Shown here: one piece after another, positions 16,083 through 25,429 of the stretch | Layout of the letters: each line of letters opens with the position of its first letter | Position numbering within the stretch: position 1 is the first letter of the stretch | Assembly: GCA_030066015.1 (NCBI GenBank) | Contig: JASJCL010000061.1 | Span: 1-49,212, forward strand | Direction of reading: 5' to 3' | Length of the DNA: 49,212 nt | Source of the DNA: Desulfosarcinaceae bacterium | GTDB lineage: Bacteria > Desulfobacterota > Desulfobacteria > Desulfobacterales > Desulfosarcinaceae | Translations under genes and position numbers: made by a program | Notes under the pieces: model-generated | Databases searched by the model: none | Told to the model about the DNA's origin: nothing | The model's input: only the letters and a program-made list of their open reading frames with translations

Positions 16083-17429
16083 ATGAGCGCGGCGAATGAA
16101 CAGCAACATCTGATTCTAGCGGTTGATGACAACCGGAACGCGCTGGAGATCATCCGGCGCACGCTGAGCAAATCTGGGTATCGCGTGATGACGTGTGAAG
16201 GGGTTCCCGATGCCGTCGAGGTCATGATCAAACACCATATCGATCTGGTCATAACGGATCTCAAAATGCCCAAGCACGACGGACTGGAACTGGTCCGATA
16301 CGTCAGCGAGAATTTCTTTGATACCGCTGTCATCATGGTGACCGCCTATCCGTCCATCGAGGGTGCGGTTGAGGCGATAAAGTCGGGTGCCGATGATTTT
16401 CTGGCCAAACCGTATACTGCTGAAGAGTTGACCAGCACTGTCCAGCAGGCCTTGGAACGGTTGGCCACTCAGCGGTCGGCCCAGGATAAATTGGAACTTG
16501 AGGCGACGTTCGGTATTGTCGGCACCAGCAAACCGATGAAGAATGTGTTTCGTCGTATCGCCAAAGCGGCGGCAATGAAGGCAAATGTGTTGATATCGGG
16601 CGAGAGCGGCACGGGTAAGGAACTTGTCGCACGGGCCATCCATTACAGCAGCCCCTGCTCATCGGCGACATTTGTTCCCGTAAACTGCACCGCGATCCCG
16701 GACAGCCTCGTCGAAAGTGAGCTGTTCGGCCACGAGAAGGGCGCCTTCACTGGGGCCAACGCTTTGCGCAAAGGTTTTTTTGAGGTGGCATCGGGCGGTA
16801 CCGTGTTTCTGGATGAGATCGGCGATGCGAGCCAAAGCCTGCAGGCGAAATTGCTCCGTGTGTTGCAGAACAAGGAGATCATCAAGGTTGGCTCAAGCCA
16901 GGTCGTCAAGGTCGATGCCCGCATCGTGGCGGCCACCAATAAAGATTTGATGGATTTGGTTCAGAGGGGATCGTTCCGGGAGGATCTGTACTACCGCATC
17001 AACGTCATCGATATCCCCATACCACCGCTGCGTGAGCGGGAGGAAGACATCCCTTTGCTGATTCAGCACTGCGCGGCGCAGCTATGCAAGGAGATTGGCG
17101 GTGAACCACTGACCTTCTCGGACCGCGTCCTGGCGGCGATGGCCGACTATTCGTGGCCGGGAAATGTAAGAGAGCTCGAGAACCTCATTCAAAAATTTTT
17201 CGTCACGGTGGACAACCATCGCGTCGACATTACAGACCTGCCTGCGCAGATGCGATTTTCAATCCATCATGGGAAGGGATTGAACCGCTCTTTGGCCGCT
17301 GTGGAAAGTGAGCACATTCTAAATGTCGTCGCGAGTGTCGGCGGCAACAAGACCCAGGCGGCCAGAATTCTTCAAATAGACCGCAAGACGCTGCGAGAGA
17401 AATTAAAGCGCCTGGCGAATGATGGTTAA
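16083..17429 (+). CDS. NtrC-family sigma-54 response regulator
   Basis: 448 residues in three domains. The receiver (1-120) has acidic pocket VDD and phospho-acceptor Asp59 in LVITDLKMP, with KP at the end. The AAA+ domain (about 145-375) has Walker A GESGTGKE, the sigma-54 contact motif GAFTGA (220-225), Walker B GGTVFLDEI and the arginine-finger region REDLYYRINV. The C-terminal Fis-type helix-turn-helix is NKTQAARILQIDRKTLREKLKRL. All key residues are intact, so it should activate sigma-54 promoters when phosphorylated by the kinase 19 bases upstream. Ribosome site GAGAGGGA precedes ATG 16083. The Mrp operon starts 275 bases downstream, but no clear -24/-12 element was found before it. Confidence 0.95.
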   Translation: MSAANEQQHLILAVDDNRNALEIIRRTLSKSGYRVMTCEGVPDAVEVMIKHHIDLVITDLKMPKHDGLELVRYVSENFFDTAVIMVTAYPSIEGAVEAIKSGADDFLAKPYTAEELTSTVQQALERLATQRSAQDKLELEATFGIVGTSKPMKNVFRRIAKAAAMKANVLISGESGTGKELVARAIHYSSPCSSATFVPVNCTAIPDSLVESELFGHEKGAFTGANALRKGFFEVASGGTVFLDEIGDASQSLQAKLLRVLQNKEIIKVGSSQVVKVDARIVAATNKDLMDLVQRGSFREDLYYRINVIDIPIPPLREREEDIPLLIQHCAAQLCKEIGGEPLTFSDRVLAAMADYSWPGNVRELENLIQKFFVTVDNHRVDITDLPAQMRFSIHHGKGLNRSLAAVESEHILNVVASVGGNKTQAARILQIDRKTLREKLKRLANDG

Positions 17430-17704
17430 TGGCGCGTTTTTCCCCACCGGGACCACTCGCCCCACAAGCCCCTATCGGGCAAAGCCGGTCCCACTGATGG
17501 CGCTTTTATAGCCCAAGCAATAAAAATGTATATAAATTTAACGGTTTTGATCGGCCGGTGCCAGTCGTGACCAAACCGGTATCGAATCTGCTTACGTCTA
17601 CACGCAATATCACCCTCCACGCCGTATCGTATGACGATGGAGATCTCGATGCGCGTCGCTGAAGTCTCGATGGTAACCACGTCTACGGCAGAAGTCGGTA
17701 AAAG

Positions 17705-20485
17705 ATGAATCTGTTCTGGATTTGCCTTGTTGTGACACTTGGGATGTTGATGCCACGCTTAACGGAGCGATGGGGACGCAGTGCCAGCGCTGCCGCCGCC
17801 GCGCTGTTGCCGGCAGCGGTCTTGGCCATATTGCTGCCCCGCGTCTCGGCTGTGTTGGCTGGGCAGGTGTACCGTCTGGAGGCGAACTGGATCCCCTCAC
17901 ATGGAATGAACTTCGGATTTCAATTAGATGGCCTATCCCTTCTATTCTCCACCTTGATTGTCGGAATTGGGCTGCTCGTCATCCTGTATGCCCGCTACTA
18001 CCTGCCGGAAAGGGACAAGGGCGGTCGCTTCTACGCCTATCTCCTGTTTTTCATGGCGGCAATGCTCGGCGTTGTGCTGTCGACCAATTTGCTTCAACTC
18101 TGGTTTTTCTGGGAGCTCACCAGCGTCAGTTCCTTCCTCTTGATCGGATATTGGCACCACCGCAGCGACGCTCGCAGAGGGGCCCGCATGGCCCTGACCA
18201 TGACGGGAGCGGGTGGCCTGGCACTGCTGGGTGGTTTTGTCCTTATCGGTCAAACCGTCGGTTCCTACGACATCGGCCAAGTGCTGTCCAATGGCCATCT
18301 GATCCAAAGTTCCGGTCGCTATCACGCGATTTTGATCTTAGTGCTGCTGGGAGCATTTACAAAGTCGGCGCAGTTTCCGTTCCATTTTTGGCTACCGCAT
18401 GCCATGGCGGCACCCACTCCGGTCAGTGCGTATTTGCATTCAGCCACCATGGTGAAGGCCGGCCTTTTTCTGTTGGCAAGACTCTACCCGATTCTTGCCG
18501 GAACGGCCAGTTGGTTCCTGATCGTCAGTATCACCGGGATGTTGACGATGCTGATCGGTGCTTACCAGGCGCTCCTGAAGCACGACCTGAAAGGGCTGCT
18601 CGCCTACTCCACAATTAGCCACCTGGGATTAATCACGCTGCTGTTCGGTATGGGATCAGCCCTTGCTGCCGTGGCCGCCGTCTTTCACATCATCAACCAT
18701 GCCACCTTCAAGGCCTCTCTCTTCATGGCGGCCGGCATCATTGACCACGAGACCGGCTCGCGGGATATGCGCAAACTGAACGGCCTCTGGAAGCACATGC
18801 CAATTACGGCGACGCTGGCGATGGTCGCCGCGGCGGCGATGGCCGGGGTGCCGCTGCTCAACGGTTTCCTCTCCAAAGAGATGTTCTTCGCAGAAACACT
18901 TGACCAAAGCACGCTGGGATCCATCTCCTGGATGATACCGGTGTTCGCCACCATCGGGGCCGCATTTTCCGTCGCCTATTCGCTCCGATTCATCCACGAC
19001 GTGTTTTTCAACGGCGAACCGGTGAATTTGCCCCGAAAACCCCATGAGCCACCCCGCTACATGCGCGTGCCGGTCGAAATCCTCGTCGCGCTATGCCTGA
19101 TTATCGGTATACTTCCGGAGTATACCGCCGGAAAAGTGCTTGCCGGAGCGTCCACCGTGGTATTGGGAGGGCAACTGCCCACGTACCATCTTCACATCTG
19201 GCACGGCCTCAATACACCCTTTGTGATGAGTGTTATTGCGATGTTCGCCGGTGGCGCCATCTATTACGGTCGCGGGCGGATTTTCAAGCTCCAAACCTTT
19301 TTCCCGGCACGCGATGAGAGTCGCCTGTTCGATGACGCTATGCGGAAAGGGCAGCATTTCTTCCGGACGCTACTGGACCATTTTGACAACGGGTCGATGC
19401 AACGCGCTGTTTTCTGGTTGCTCTTCGTCGCCCTGGTTTTCATGATGGTTCCCTTGATGGAGCTCGATATGACCATCGGTCTGCGGCCGCAGATCCCCGT
19501 CGACTTCGTGATGATCTCCGGCGCGACCCTGCTGTGCGTCAGTTCTGTCGCCACGGTCATCTGGCACCACCAACGGCTGCTTGCCATCCTGCTGCTCTCT
19601 GTCGTCGGCCTGGTGGTCGCCATAGTATTCGCATTGTTCTCGGCACCGGATCTGGCCCTGACGCAATTGTCGGTGGAGGTTGTCACCATCGTCCTGCTGC
19701 TACTCTCGCTTCACTTCTTGCCAAAGCGAATCCGCAATTTCTCCTCGCCCACCATTATCATACGAGATGCCTCATTGGCCGTCCTGATTGGCGGTGTCGT
19801 CGGGACAATCACCTTTGCACTCCTGACACAGCCATTCGACACCATATCGGGCTTCTTCACGGAAAACGCAAAATCTTTGGGGGGCGGAACGAACGTCGTC
19901 AACGTGATCCTGGTCGATTTCCGTGGATTCGACACCTACGGCGAAATCAGCGTATTGGCCATCGCCGCCATCGGCATAACGGCTTTGATTGACGGTATCC
20001 ACCAGGCGAAAATCCCATCAGATCCCAATGCGCTTGGATGGGCGATCGACAAGCACCCCATGATGCTGTCGGTCATCTCCCAGGCGATGCTGCCGCTGGC
20101 CATCGTGGTGTCGGTCTATATTTTCCTGAGAGGCCACAATCTGCCTGGCGGCGGCTTTATCGCAGGTCTGATCACCGCCATCGCAATGATTCAACAATAT
20201 GTCGCCCAAGGGTATACGTGGCTAGCGGCCAGGATGCCCTTAAATTATCCGAGTATGGTGGCTGGCGGCCTTTTGACGGCCGCTATGACGGGATTGGGTG
20301 CCTTCTTGTGGAGACAGCCATTTCTGAAAAGCTGGCATGGCCACCCCCACCTTCCCCTCATCGGGGAGATCGAGCTGGCCAGTGCGATGGTGTTCGACCT
20401 CGGTGTCTACCTCACGGTGGTGGGTGCCTGTATGATGATTCTGTCGAGGCTCGGTCGATTGAGCTCGTCGAGCGAGGCCCGGTAA
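17705..20485 (+). CDS. mrpA: Mrp Na+/H+ antiporter subunit A fused to subunit B
   Basis: 926 residues, almost all membrane helices. The first 600 or so resemble MrpA and the NuoL proton pump: FFWELTSVSSFLLIGYWHH, KSAQFPFHFWLPHAMAAPTPVSAYLHSATMVKAG, LLAYSTISHLG, HIINHATFKASLFMAAGIIDHE. The C-terminal part (from about residue 780) is an MrpB domain (MLPLAIVVSVYIFLRGHNLPGGGFIAGL). Such AB fusions mark the six-gene group 2 Mrp/Pha operons. The complex exchanges cytoplasmic Na+ (or K+) for protons. The gene leads an operon of six tightly packed genes. The 275-base region upstream holds an AT-rich patch (17515-17545) that may include the promoter. Confidence 0.95.
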   Translation: MNLFWICLVVTLGMLMPRLTERWGRSASAAAAALLPAAVLAILLPRVSAVLAGQVYRLEANWIPSHGMNFGFQLDGLSLLFSTLIVGIGLLVILYARYYLPERDKGGRFYAYLLFFMAAMLGVVLSTNLLQLWFFWELTSVSSFLLIGYWHHRSDARRGARMALTMTGAGGLALLGGFVLIGQTVGSYDIGQVLSNGHLIQSSGRYHAILILVLLGAFTKSAQFPFHFWLPHAMAAPTPVSAYLHSATMVKAGLFLLARLYPILAGTASWFLIVSITGMLTMLIGAYQALLKHDLKGLLAYSTISHLGLITLLFGMGSALAAVAAVFHIINHATFKASLFMAAGIIDHETGSRDMRKLNGLWKHMPITATLAMVAAAAMAGVPLLNGFLSKEMFFAETLDQSTLGSISWMIPVFATIGAAFSVAYSLRFIHDVFFNGEPVNLPRKPHEPPRYMRVPVEILVALCLIIGILPEYTAGKVLAGASTVVLGGQLPTYHLHIWHGLNTPFVMSVIAMFAGGAIYYGRGRIFKLQTFFPARDESRLFDDAMRKGQHFFRTLLDHFDNGSMQRAVFWLLFVALVFMMVPLMELDMTIGLRPQIPVDFVMISGATLLCVSSVATVIWHHQRLLAILLLSVVGLVVAIVFALFSAPDLALTQLSVEVVTIVLLLLSLHFLPKRIRNFSSPTIIIRDASLAVLIGGVVGTITFALLTQPFDTISGFFTENAKSLGGGTNVVNVILVDFRGFDTYGEISVLAIAAIGITALIDGIHQAKIPSDPNALGWAIDKHPMMLSVISQAMLPLAIVVSVYIFLRGHNLPGGGFIAGLITAIAMIQQYVAQGYTWLAARMPLNYPSMVAGGLLTAAMTGLGAFLWRQPFLKSWHGHPHLPLIGEIELASAMVFDLGVYLTVVGACMMILSRLGRLSSSSEAR

Positions 20486-20499
20486 AAGGAGGTCACTGG

Positions 20500-20862
20500 A
20501 TGGAACTTGTCTTTGCCTTTTGCGTCGGTGTGCTGACCAGTTGCGGCGTTTACCTCTGTCTGCGCGGCACTACGTTTACCGTGCTCATCGGCCTGACCCA
20601 GCTCGCGTATGCGGTGAATCTATTCCTCTTCGCGAGCGGCCGCCTCTCCATTAACGCCGCCCCCATCTTGGGCATCTCTGAAAAAATCGCCGATCCATTG
20701 CCGCAGGCGCTGGTGCTCACGGCAATCGTGATCGGCTTTGCCATGACGGCCTTCCTTGCCGTGCTTGCCATAAGAACATACGCCGATTGGGGCAATGACC
20801 ACGTCGATGGGCGCCCTTCCGCTGTGGAGCGCATCATCCAGCGTGAGGGGATGCGCCGATGA
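20500..20862 (+). CDS. mrpC: Mrp antiporter subunit C
   Basis: 120 residues from ATG 20500, preceded by AAAAGGAGGT, an excellent ribosome site. It is a NuoK-like protein with three helices: FAFCVGVLTSCGVYLCL, FTVLIGLTQLAYAVNLFLF and ALVLTAIVIGFAMTAFLAVLA. The family core DPLPQALVLTAIVIGFA is present. It is a membrane subunit of the Na+/H+ antiporter. It lies 14 bases after the AB gene and overlaps mrpD by four bases (ATGA), so translation is probably coupled. Confidence 0.95.
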   Translation: MELVFAFCVGVLTSCGVYLCLRGTTFTVLIGLTQLAYAVNLFLFASGRLSINAAPILGISEKIADPLPQALVLTAIVIGFAMTAFLAVLAIRTYADWGNDHVDGRPSAVERIIQREGMRR

Positions 20863-22397
20863 ACCATCTGCCCATCGTTCCAATTCTGTTACCATCGCTG
20901 GCAGGCACGCTCATGCTGCTGCCCCCACTGTCCAAACGGCTTTGGTTACAGCGCTGGATCACCGGGTTCGGATTGCTCGCGCTGGTGGTCGTCGCCGGCG
21001 CGCTGATGGTCCTCGCGCAGCAGCAGATACGGATCTACGCTTTAGGGGGCTGGCAGCCGCCGTTCGGGATCGTCCTGGTCGTCGATCGCATGACCGCTCT
21101 ACTGCTAATGACAACGGCCATTCTTGCGAGTTGTGCAGGGCTATACAGTGCTGAAAACGAGGACCGGCAGGGGCCCTTCTTCTATTCCTTGTTCTGGTTT
21201 CAGATAATGGGCATCAATGGCGCGTTTCTGACCGGTGACCTGTTCAATCTGTTCGTATTTTTCGAAGTACTCCTCATCTCATCATACGCGCTGCTGATAC
21301 ACGGCGGTGGCAAAGAGAAGACAAAGGCAGGCTTTCAGTACGTCTCCTTGAACCTCATCGGCTCAGCACTTTTTCTTGTTGCGCTGGGGACGCTGTATGG
21401 AACGGTGGGCTCGCTCAACATGGCAGACTTGGCGGCCAAGGTTCGCTTCCTGACGCCTGAAGAGCAGATCCTCGCGAAAGTGGGCGGACTACTACTGCTG
21501 CTGGTCTTCAGTTTGAAAGCGGCCCTGTTACCCCTGCATTTCTGGCTGCCGAAGGCCTATGGAGCGGCCTCCGCATCGGTGGCGGCGTTGTTCGCTATTC
21601 TAACCAAGGTGGGCTTCTACGCCATTTGCCGGGTGTTCAGCGGCATCTTCGGAGACAACGGCGGTGACCTGGCGCATTTCGCGGCGCCTTGGATTTGGCC
21701 CCTGGCCATCGCCACTATCGCCGTGGGCAGCGTTGGGATCTATGCCGCCGCCTCTCTGCGAATGGCGACCGCGAATGTGGTCATCGTGTCCGCCGGAACC
21801 TTGCTGCTCACCCTCGTGGTCAATGACGGGCAGTCCCTGCCGATCGGTCTCTTTTACCTGCTCCATTCAACCGCTGTCACCGGTGCGCTGTTCCTGGTCG
21901 CCGATCAGATGGGTACCCAACGGGGTGCCGCTCCGAACCAGCATGTCGGAACGGCACCGGAGAAGCAGTCCGCTTTGCTGGGATGGCTGTTTCTCACCGC
22001 GTCGGTTGCCGCCGTCGGGCTGCCACCGCTCTCGGGCTTCGTCGGCAAAGCGCTGCTGCTGCAGTCCACGACCCGCTTTATCGAGCAGGTGTGGGTGTGG
22101 CCGGCCCTGTTGATCAGCAGCTTTGCGTCCCTGGTGGCCTTTTCAAGGGCCGGTACGGCCTATTTCTGGAATGCCACCCCATCACCATCACCACCGGTGG
22201 GCGGTGATAAACTGCGGCTGACCCAAATCGTGGCGATATCGATTCTGCTGGCATCGACAGCCCTGATGGCGGTCTATGCCGACCGAATCCTGACGTACAG
22301 CCAGGGCGCCGCCGAAGACCTCCGGCGTCACCCGCTAACCGATTCAGCCAACCTCACGGAAGAGAGGAGCGGCCTCAATGCGGCGCATGAATCATAA
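20859..22397 (+). CDS. mrpD: Mrp antiporter subunit D
   Basis: 512 residues with about 14 membrane helices, related to NuoN/NuoM and MrpD. Recognisable parts are GDLFNLFVFFEVLLISSYALL, KAALLPLHFWLPKAYGAASASVAALFAILTKVG and PPLSGFVGKALLL. The Glu in FFE and the lysines in the KAALLP and TKVG segments correspond to the proton-path residues of the family. It overlaps mrpC by four bases and mrpE by 20, typical of a translationally coupled Mrp operon. Confidence 0.95.
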   Translation: MNHLPIVPILLPSLAGTLMLLPPLSKRLWLQRWITGFGLLALVVVAGALMVLAQQQIRIYALGGWQPPFGIVLVVDRMTALLLMTTAILASCAGLYSAENEDRQGPFFYSLFWFQIMGINGAFLTGDLFNLFVFFEVLLISSYALLIHGGGKEKTKAGFQYVSLNLIGSALFLVALGTLYGTVGSLNMADLAAKVRFLTPEEQILAKVGGLLLLLVFSLKAALLPLHFWLPKAYGAASASVAALFAILTKVGFYAICRVFSGIFGDNGGDLAHFAAPWIWPLAIATIAVGSVGIYAAASLRMATANVVIVSAGTLLLTLVVNDGQSLPIGLFYLLHSTAVTGALFLVADQMGTQRGAAPNQHVGTAPEKQSALLGWLFLTASVAAVGLPPLSGFVGKALLLQSTTRFIEQVWVWPALLISSFASLVAFSRAGTAYFWNATPSPSPPVGGDKLRLTQIVAISILLASTALMAVYADRILTYSQGAAEDLRRHPLTDSANLTEERSGLNAAHES

Positions 22398-22881
22398 ACC
22401 CTATATCCCGCATCCATTTCAATTTCTGATGCTCTTCATCGTGTGGCTCTTGCTGACCCACCGATATTCGCTCGGCAATATGCTCCTCGCGGCGATACTG
22501 GCATGGCTCGTCCCCATCGCCGCCATGGCCATAAGAGCGCCAACAACGCCCGTCAGAAGACCGCTGAAGGCCATATCATTCTTCTGGCTGCTGCTGGGGG
22601 ACATTTTCGTTTCGAACATTGTGGTTGCAAAACAGGTATTGGGGGCAACGGAGCGCCTAAGGCCGGGATTCATCGCCGTACCGCTGGACATGCAGGCGGC
22701 GTTGCCGATAACGCTTCTGGCCAGCACGATTTCGCTCACGCCGGGGACCGTGAGCATCGAGATTACCGAAGACCATCAATTTCTGTACGTGCACGCATTG
22801 CATGTGGAGAGCGAAAAGGAGATGGTTGATCGGATTAAGCGTCGGTATGAAAAACCGCTAAAGGAGATTTTCCAATGTTAG
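22378..22881 (+). CDS. mrpE: Mrp antiporter subunit E
   Basis: 167 residues. The start at 22378 is supported by GAGAGGAG eight bases upstream, inside the end of mrpD; a second ATG at 22387 is possible. Two N-terminal helices (FQFLMLFIVWLLLTHRYSLGNMLLAAILAWLVP) precede the MrpE hallmark region: LLLGDIFVSNIVVAKQVL and LPITLLASTISLTPGTVSIEI. It is an accessory subunit needed for Mrp complex assembly. It overlaps mrpF by seven bases. Confidence 0.94.
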   Translation: MRRMNHKPYIPHPFQFLMLFIVWLLLTHRYSLGNMLLAAILAWLVPIAAMAIRAPTTPVRRPLKAISFFWLLLGDIFVSNIVVAKQVLGATERLRPGFIAVPLDMQAALPITLLASTISLTPGTVSIEITEDHQFLYVHALHVESEKEMVDRIKRRYEKPLKEIFQC

Positions 22882-23144
22882 ACACCATCGCTTTGGCCGT
22901 CAGTGCCGTCATCGGCCTGTCGCTCCTGCTCAATTTGGGGCGCTTTATGATCGGGCCCCACATGCTCGATCGCCTAATAGCGCTCGACACCATGTATATC
23001 AATGCCATCGCCTTGATCGTCATCCTCGGCATTTTCAGGGGATCACCACTATACTACGAGGGAGCGCTGGTCATTGCCATGCTCGGATTCGTGAGCACCA
23101 CCGCGGTGTGTAAATTTATACTTCGTGGCGATATCATCGAATAG
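22875..23144 (+). CDS. mrpF: Mrp antiporter subunit F
   Basis: 89 residues, three helices. Family features: FMIGPHMLDRLIALDTMYINAI and EGALVIAMLGFVSTTAVCKFIL, containing the Asp-Arg of the DR(L/V)xALD motif characteristic of MrpF. Ribosome site AAGGAGAT precedes ATG 22875, which overlaps mrpE. Its nearest well-studied relatives are the bile-acid-efflux-like MrpF/PhaF proteins. Confidence 0.94.
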   Translation: MLDTIALAVSAVIGLSLLLNLGRFMIGPHMLDRLIALDTMYINAIALIVILGIFRGSPLYYEGALVIAMLGFVSTTAVCKFILRGDIIE

Positions 23145-23153
23145 GAGATCCAT

Positions 23154-23504
23154 ATGCTGCTTATTGAATTGGCGACCGGTTTTTGCCTGATGGTTGGGGC
23201 CATATTTCTACTGGTGGGATCGATCGGGTTGTTTCGATTGCCGGACTTCTATATGCGCCTACATGGCCCGACCAAAGCCACCACATTGGGTTTGGGCGCC
23301 ATCTTGACGGCGTCAATCATCTTTTTTTCATTTCGTGGAGATGGTATCAGCACCAAAGAGATACTGATCATTTGGTTCATTTTCCTGACGGCGCCAATTA
23401 CGGCGCACATGCTCTCAAAGGCTGCGCTGCATGTCCGCCAAAAACCGCGCGCGGATACGCTGAATCAGGATCGATTGGCGTCTATCCGCGAACGCCGGCA
23501 GTAA
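23154..23504 (+). CDS. mrpG: Mrp antiporter subunit G
   Basis: 116 residues, three helices. Typical MrpG core: GAIFLLVGSIGLFRLPDFYMRLHGPTKATTLG, then LTAPITAHMLSKAA. The start follows GGAGATCCAT with a nine-base gap from mrpF. It is the last gene of the operon, completing the AB-C-D-E-F-G set, so the antiporter should be functional. A weak hairpin, CCGCCC (23506-23511) against GGGCGG (23533-23538), follows the stop. Confidence 0.94.
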   Translation: MLLIELATGFCLMVGAIFLLVGSIGLFRLPDFYMRLHGPTKATTLGLGAILTASIIFFSFRGDGISTKEILIIWFIFLTAPITAHMLSKAALHVRQKPRADTLNQDRLASIRERRQ

Positions 23505-23809
23505 ACCGCCCCCAGCAAGGCCTGGATCTCAAGGGCGGCTGTCCATTTCGTCCCCCTCCGTGAAAACAGATCGGATGCTGCAGGTGTGCGCATGAACCGT
23601 TGAAGTTGCCCGCCAGCAGGCCGTTGATGGAACATGTAGCGGGGCGAATCCCAGCGTTGCGGGCAGATCCCGCTCGCGGCCGGCGGTACCGACCAGCTTC
23701 GCAGACCGCTTGTCTGCACCGGCTTCGGGAAGGGTGGGGGGTGGCCGCCTATCGACCGGCGGCGATCAATTTCGCCATGGCACCGTCAAGGGTGAACTGC
23801 ATGGCTGGA
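23505..23809. other. Convergent intergenic region
   Basis: 305 bases between the ends of the Mrp operon and the DUF3124 gene. It contains the CCGCCC...GGGCGG inverted repeat just after mrpG, and GC-rich sequence without a credible gene. Transcription from both sides probably ends here. Confidence 0.5.
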
Positions 23810-24289
23810 TCAGTTGATGATGGCCCTGCCGCGGGATGAGAAGGATACGCCCTGGCCGGATTGGGTTCCAATCATAATCGATTCGATGATGGGCGGGTTT
23901 ACTTGGGTGGCGGATCTCCATTTCACGATGAAATTAGCGCCTGAACCGCCGGTTTTATCGTTCTCGGCGATGACGAAGCGGACGGACTCCTGGGGCCTGA
24001 TCGTCAGTGCCTCGTCGGTAAACGATTTGATGAGCCCTCCGCTGGAACCATAGTAGTGAACGTCAGAGATGATGATGTCCGCGTCAAGATCGATATTTCT
24101 GATGCTCAGCGTAATCGCCAGGGCAAACGGGCGCTTGTTGCTCCCCACGTAAATGTGCGAATACGCCGGCACGTAGACGGTTTGGGAATCGGACAACGCC
24201 TGTCCATCGTGGGCCTCCAGCGGCAGAGGTGTTATGCCGATGAAGGTGCTCACCATAACAATAGCGATGATATTCTTTAACGATGTCAT
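23810..24289 (-). CDS. DUF3124 exported protein
   Basis: 159 residues. ATG 24289 follows GGGAGACCC. A signal peptide is evident (KNIIAIVMVSTFIGITPLPLEAH). The mature protein matches DUF3124: VYVPAYSHIYVG, FALAITLSIRNID, VHYYGSSGGLIKSF, ENDKTGGSGANFIVKW, NPPIIESIMIGT, QGVSFSSRGRAI. The family is periplasmic, of unknown function, and common in sulfate reducers and other proteobacteria. It is the last gene of a minus-strand run of eight that begins with the Cache kinase at 31016. A ligand-sensing or ligand-binding role for the regulatory cluster is inference. Confidence 0.88.
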   Translation of the reverse strand: MTSLKNIIAIVMVSTFIGITPLPLEAHDGQALSDSQTVYVPAYSHIYVGSNKRPFALAITLSIRNIDLDADIIISDVHYYGSSGGLIKSFTDEALTIRPQESVRFVIAENDKTGGSGANFIVKWRSATQVNPPIIESIMIGTQSGQGVSFSSRGRAIIN

Positions 24290-24378
24290 GGGTCTCCCAT
24301 TATCTCAGCGTGAAGTTCTGCCTGGGTTCGGCGTCGCTTCTTTTGCGGGTGCCATGTCGAGCGTATGCTCGACGGATG

Positions 24379-24942
24379 TCATGATCCGGTATCTGATGCA
24401 GCCAGCGGTTGAAAAACGGCGGAGAAGACATCCGAAAGCCGTAGAATACCGACAATCTTCTCCGCTCGGGACACCAGCAGCGATTGATGGTGACCCATGA
24501 TCAACAAATGGATTGCCTGGTCCAAAGTGGCCTCTTCACTCACGCAATCCTCGGCGGACAGGGTATGCATAAAATCGCGCACGAGGATGTTGGCGGCCTT
24601 TTTGCGCATGTCCTCCAAGGTGCCATCGAAGAGGCGATGGTACTCGATCATCGAATTTAAGAACATGCGACTGAAATGACGATAAACGCCCCTGGTGTCC
24701 TGGCCCTGAATCTCTTTGTACTTGGGCTCCAGCGCCCTCAACGCATCGATTTGACTGATCATGCCGATAGGCTGCTGATCCTGATCCAGCACAAGGATTG
24801 CCCGGTGACGATATTTGGTCCGGCACAAGTTCTGTTGGGCTTTATCGAGCGCCGCGATGGCCTCCGCGAGTGTTGCCGTCTCGGGTACCGTTGCATACTC
24901 GCTGAGCGGGACCATTAATGCTTTGATAGAGACTGTTTTCAT
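24379..24942 (-). CDS. CBS-domain pair protein
   Basis: 187 residues. The start at 24942 follows CGGAGAGATCC. Two CBS motifs: residues about 5-75 (LMVPLSEYATVPETATLAEAI, AILVLDQDQQPIGMISQIDALRAL) and about 115-180 (ILVRDFMHTLSAEDCVSEEATLDQAI, LLVSRAEKIVGILRLSDVFSAV). A helical insert of about 40 residues separates them. CBS pairs usually bind adenine nucleotides and sense energy status. There is no enzymatic partner domain. It lies 12 bases after the receiver gene at 24955, so it belongs to the same operon. Confidence 0.88.
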   Translation of the reverse strand: MKTVSIKALMVPLSEYATVPETATLAEAIAALDKAQQNLCRTKYRHRAILVLDQDQQPIGMISQIDALRALEPKYKEIQGQDTRGVYRHFSRMFLNSMIEYHRLFDGTLEDMRKKAANILVRDFMHTLSAEDCVSEEATLDQAIHLLIMGHHQSLLVSRAEKIVGILRLSDVFSAVFQPLAASDTGS

Positions 24943-24954
24943 GGATCTCTCCGT

Positions 24955-25395
24955 TTAGATATTGCCACCTCTACGAAGGAGCTGTCTGGCTTCTGCCTTT
25001 CTGATCCGCTCATCCTGCTCGGCTTTCCGAAGCTTGGCTTTCTCCAGAATGGTCTGTAATTCTTCAAAGTCGGCCGGTTTTAAAAGATAATCGAAGGCAC
25101 CTAATTTCATCCCCGCTATGGCCGTTTCCGTTGTCCCATGTCCTGTCAACAAGATAACCTCGACCAGCGGGTATCGTAATTTGATCTCTTTCAGTGCCTG
25201 GATGCCGTCCATTCCCGGCATTTTAATGTCGAGGATGACGACATCAATGGGAATCTTTGCGAGAGTTTCAAGACACATATGCCCGTCGTAGGCTGGTGTC
25301 ACCTTGTCACCCGCATCCTCGAGGCGCATCGAAAGCATCTCTACGAAGTCTTTTTCATCGTCAACCAGTAAAATATTGGTGGGGACATGAATCAT
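24955..25395 (-). CDS. Stand-alone response regulator receiver
   Basis: 146 residues from ATG 25395, chosen because AAGGAG stands eight bases upstream; an in-frame ATG at 25464 lacks this. It is a single receiver domain: VDDE acidic pair, phospho-acceptor Asp56 in [15 protein letters not shown] with Thr, and Lys-Pro in YLLKPAD. A charged helical tail of about 25 residues follows and there is no output domain. It probably acts as a phosphate shuttle or binds a partner. It sits 34 bases downstream of the receiver-kinase hybrid and 12 bases before the CBS gene. Confidence 0.92.
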   Translation of the reverse strand: MIHVPTNILLVDDEKDFVEMLSMRLEDAGDKVTPAYDGHMCLETLAKIPIDVVILDIKMPGMDGIQALKEIKLRYPLVEVILLTGHGTTETAIAGMKLGAFDYLLKPADFEELQTILEKAKLRKAEQDERIRKAEARQLLRRGGNI

Positions 25396-25429
25396 TTTCG
25401 CACGCTCCTTCCGTTCGCCGGCCACCGGA

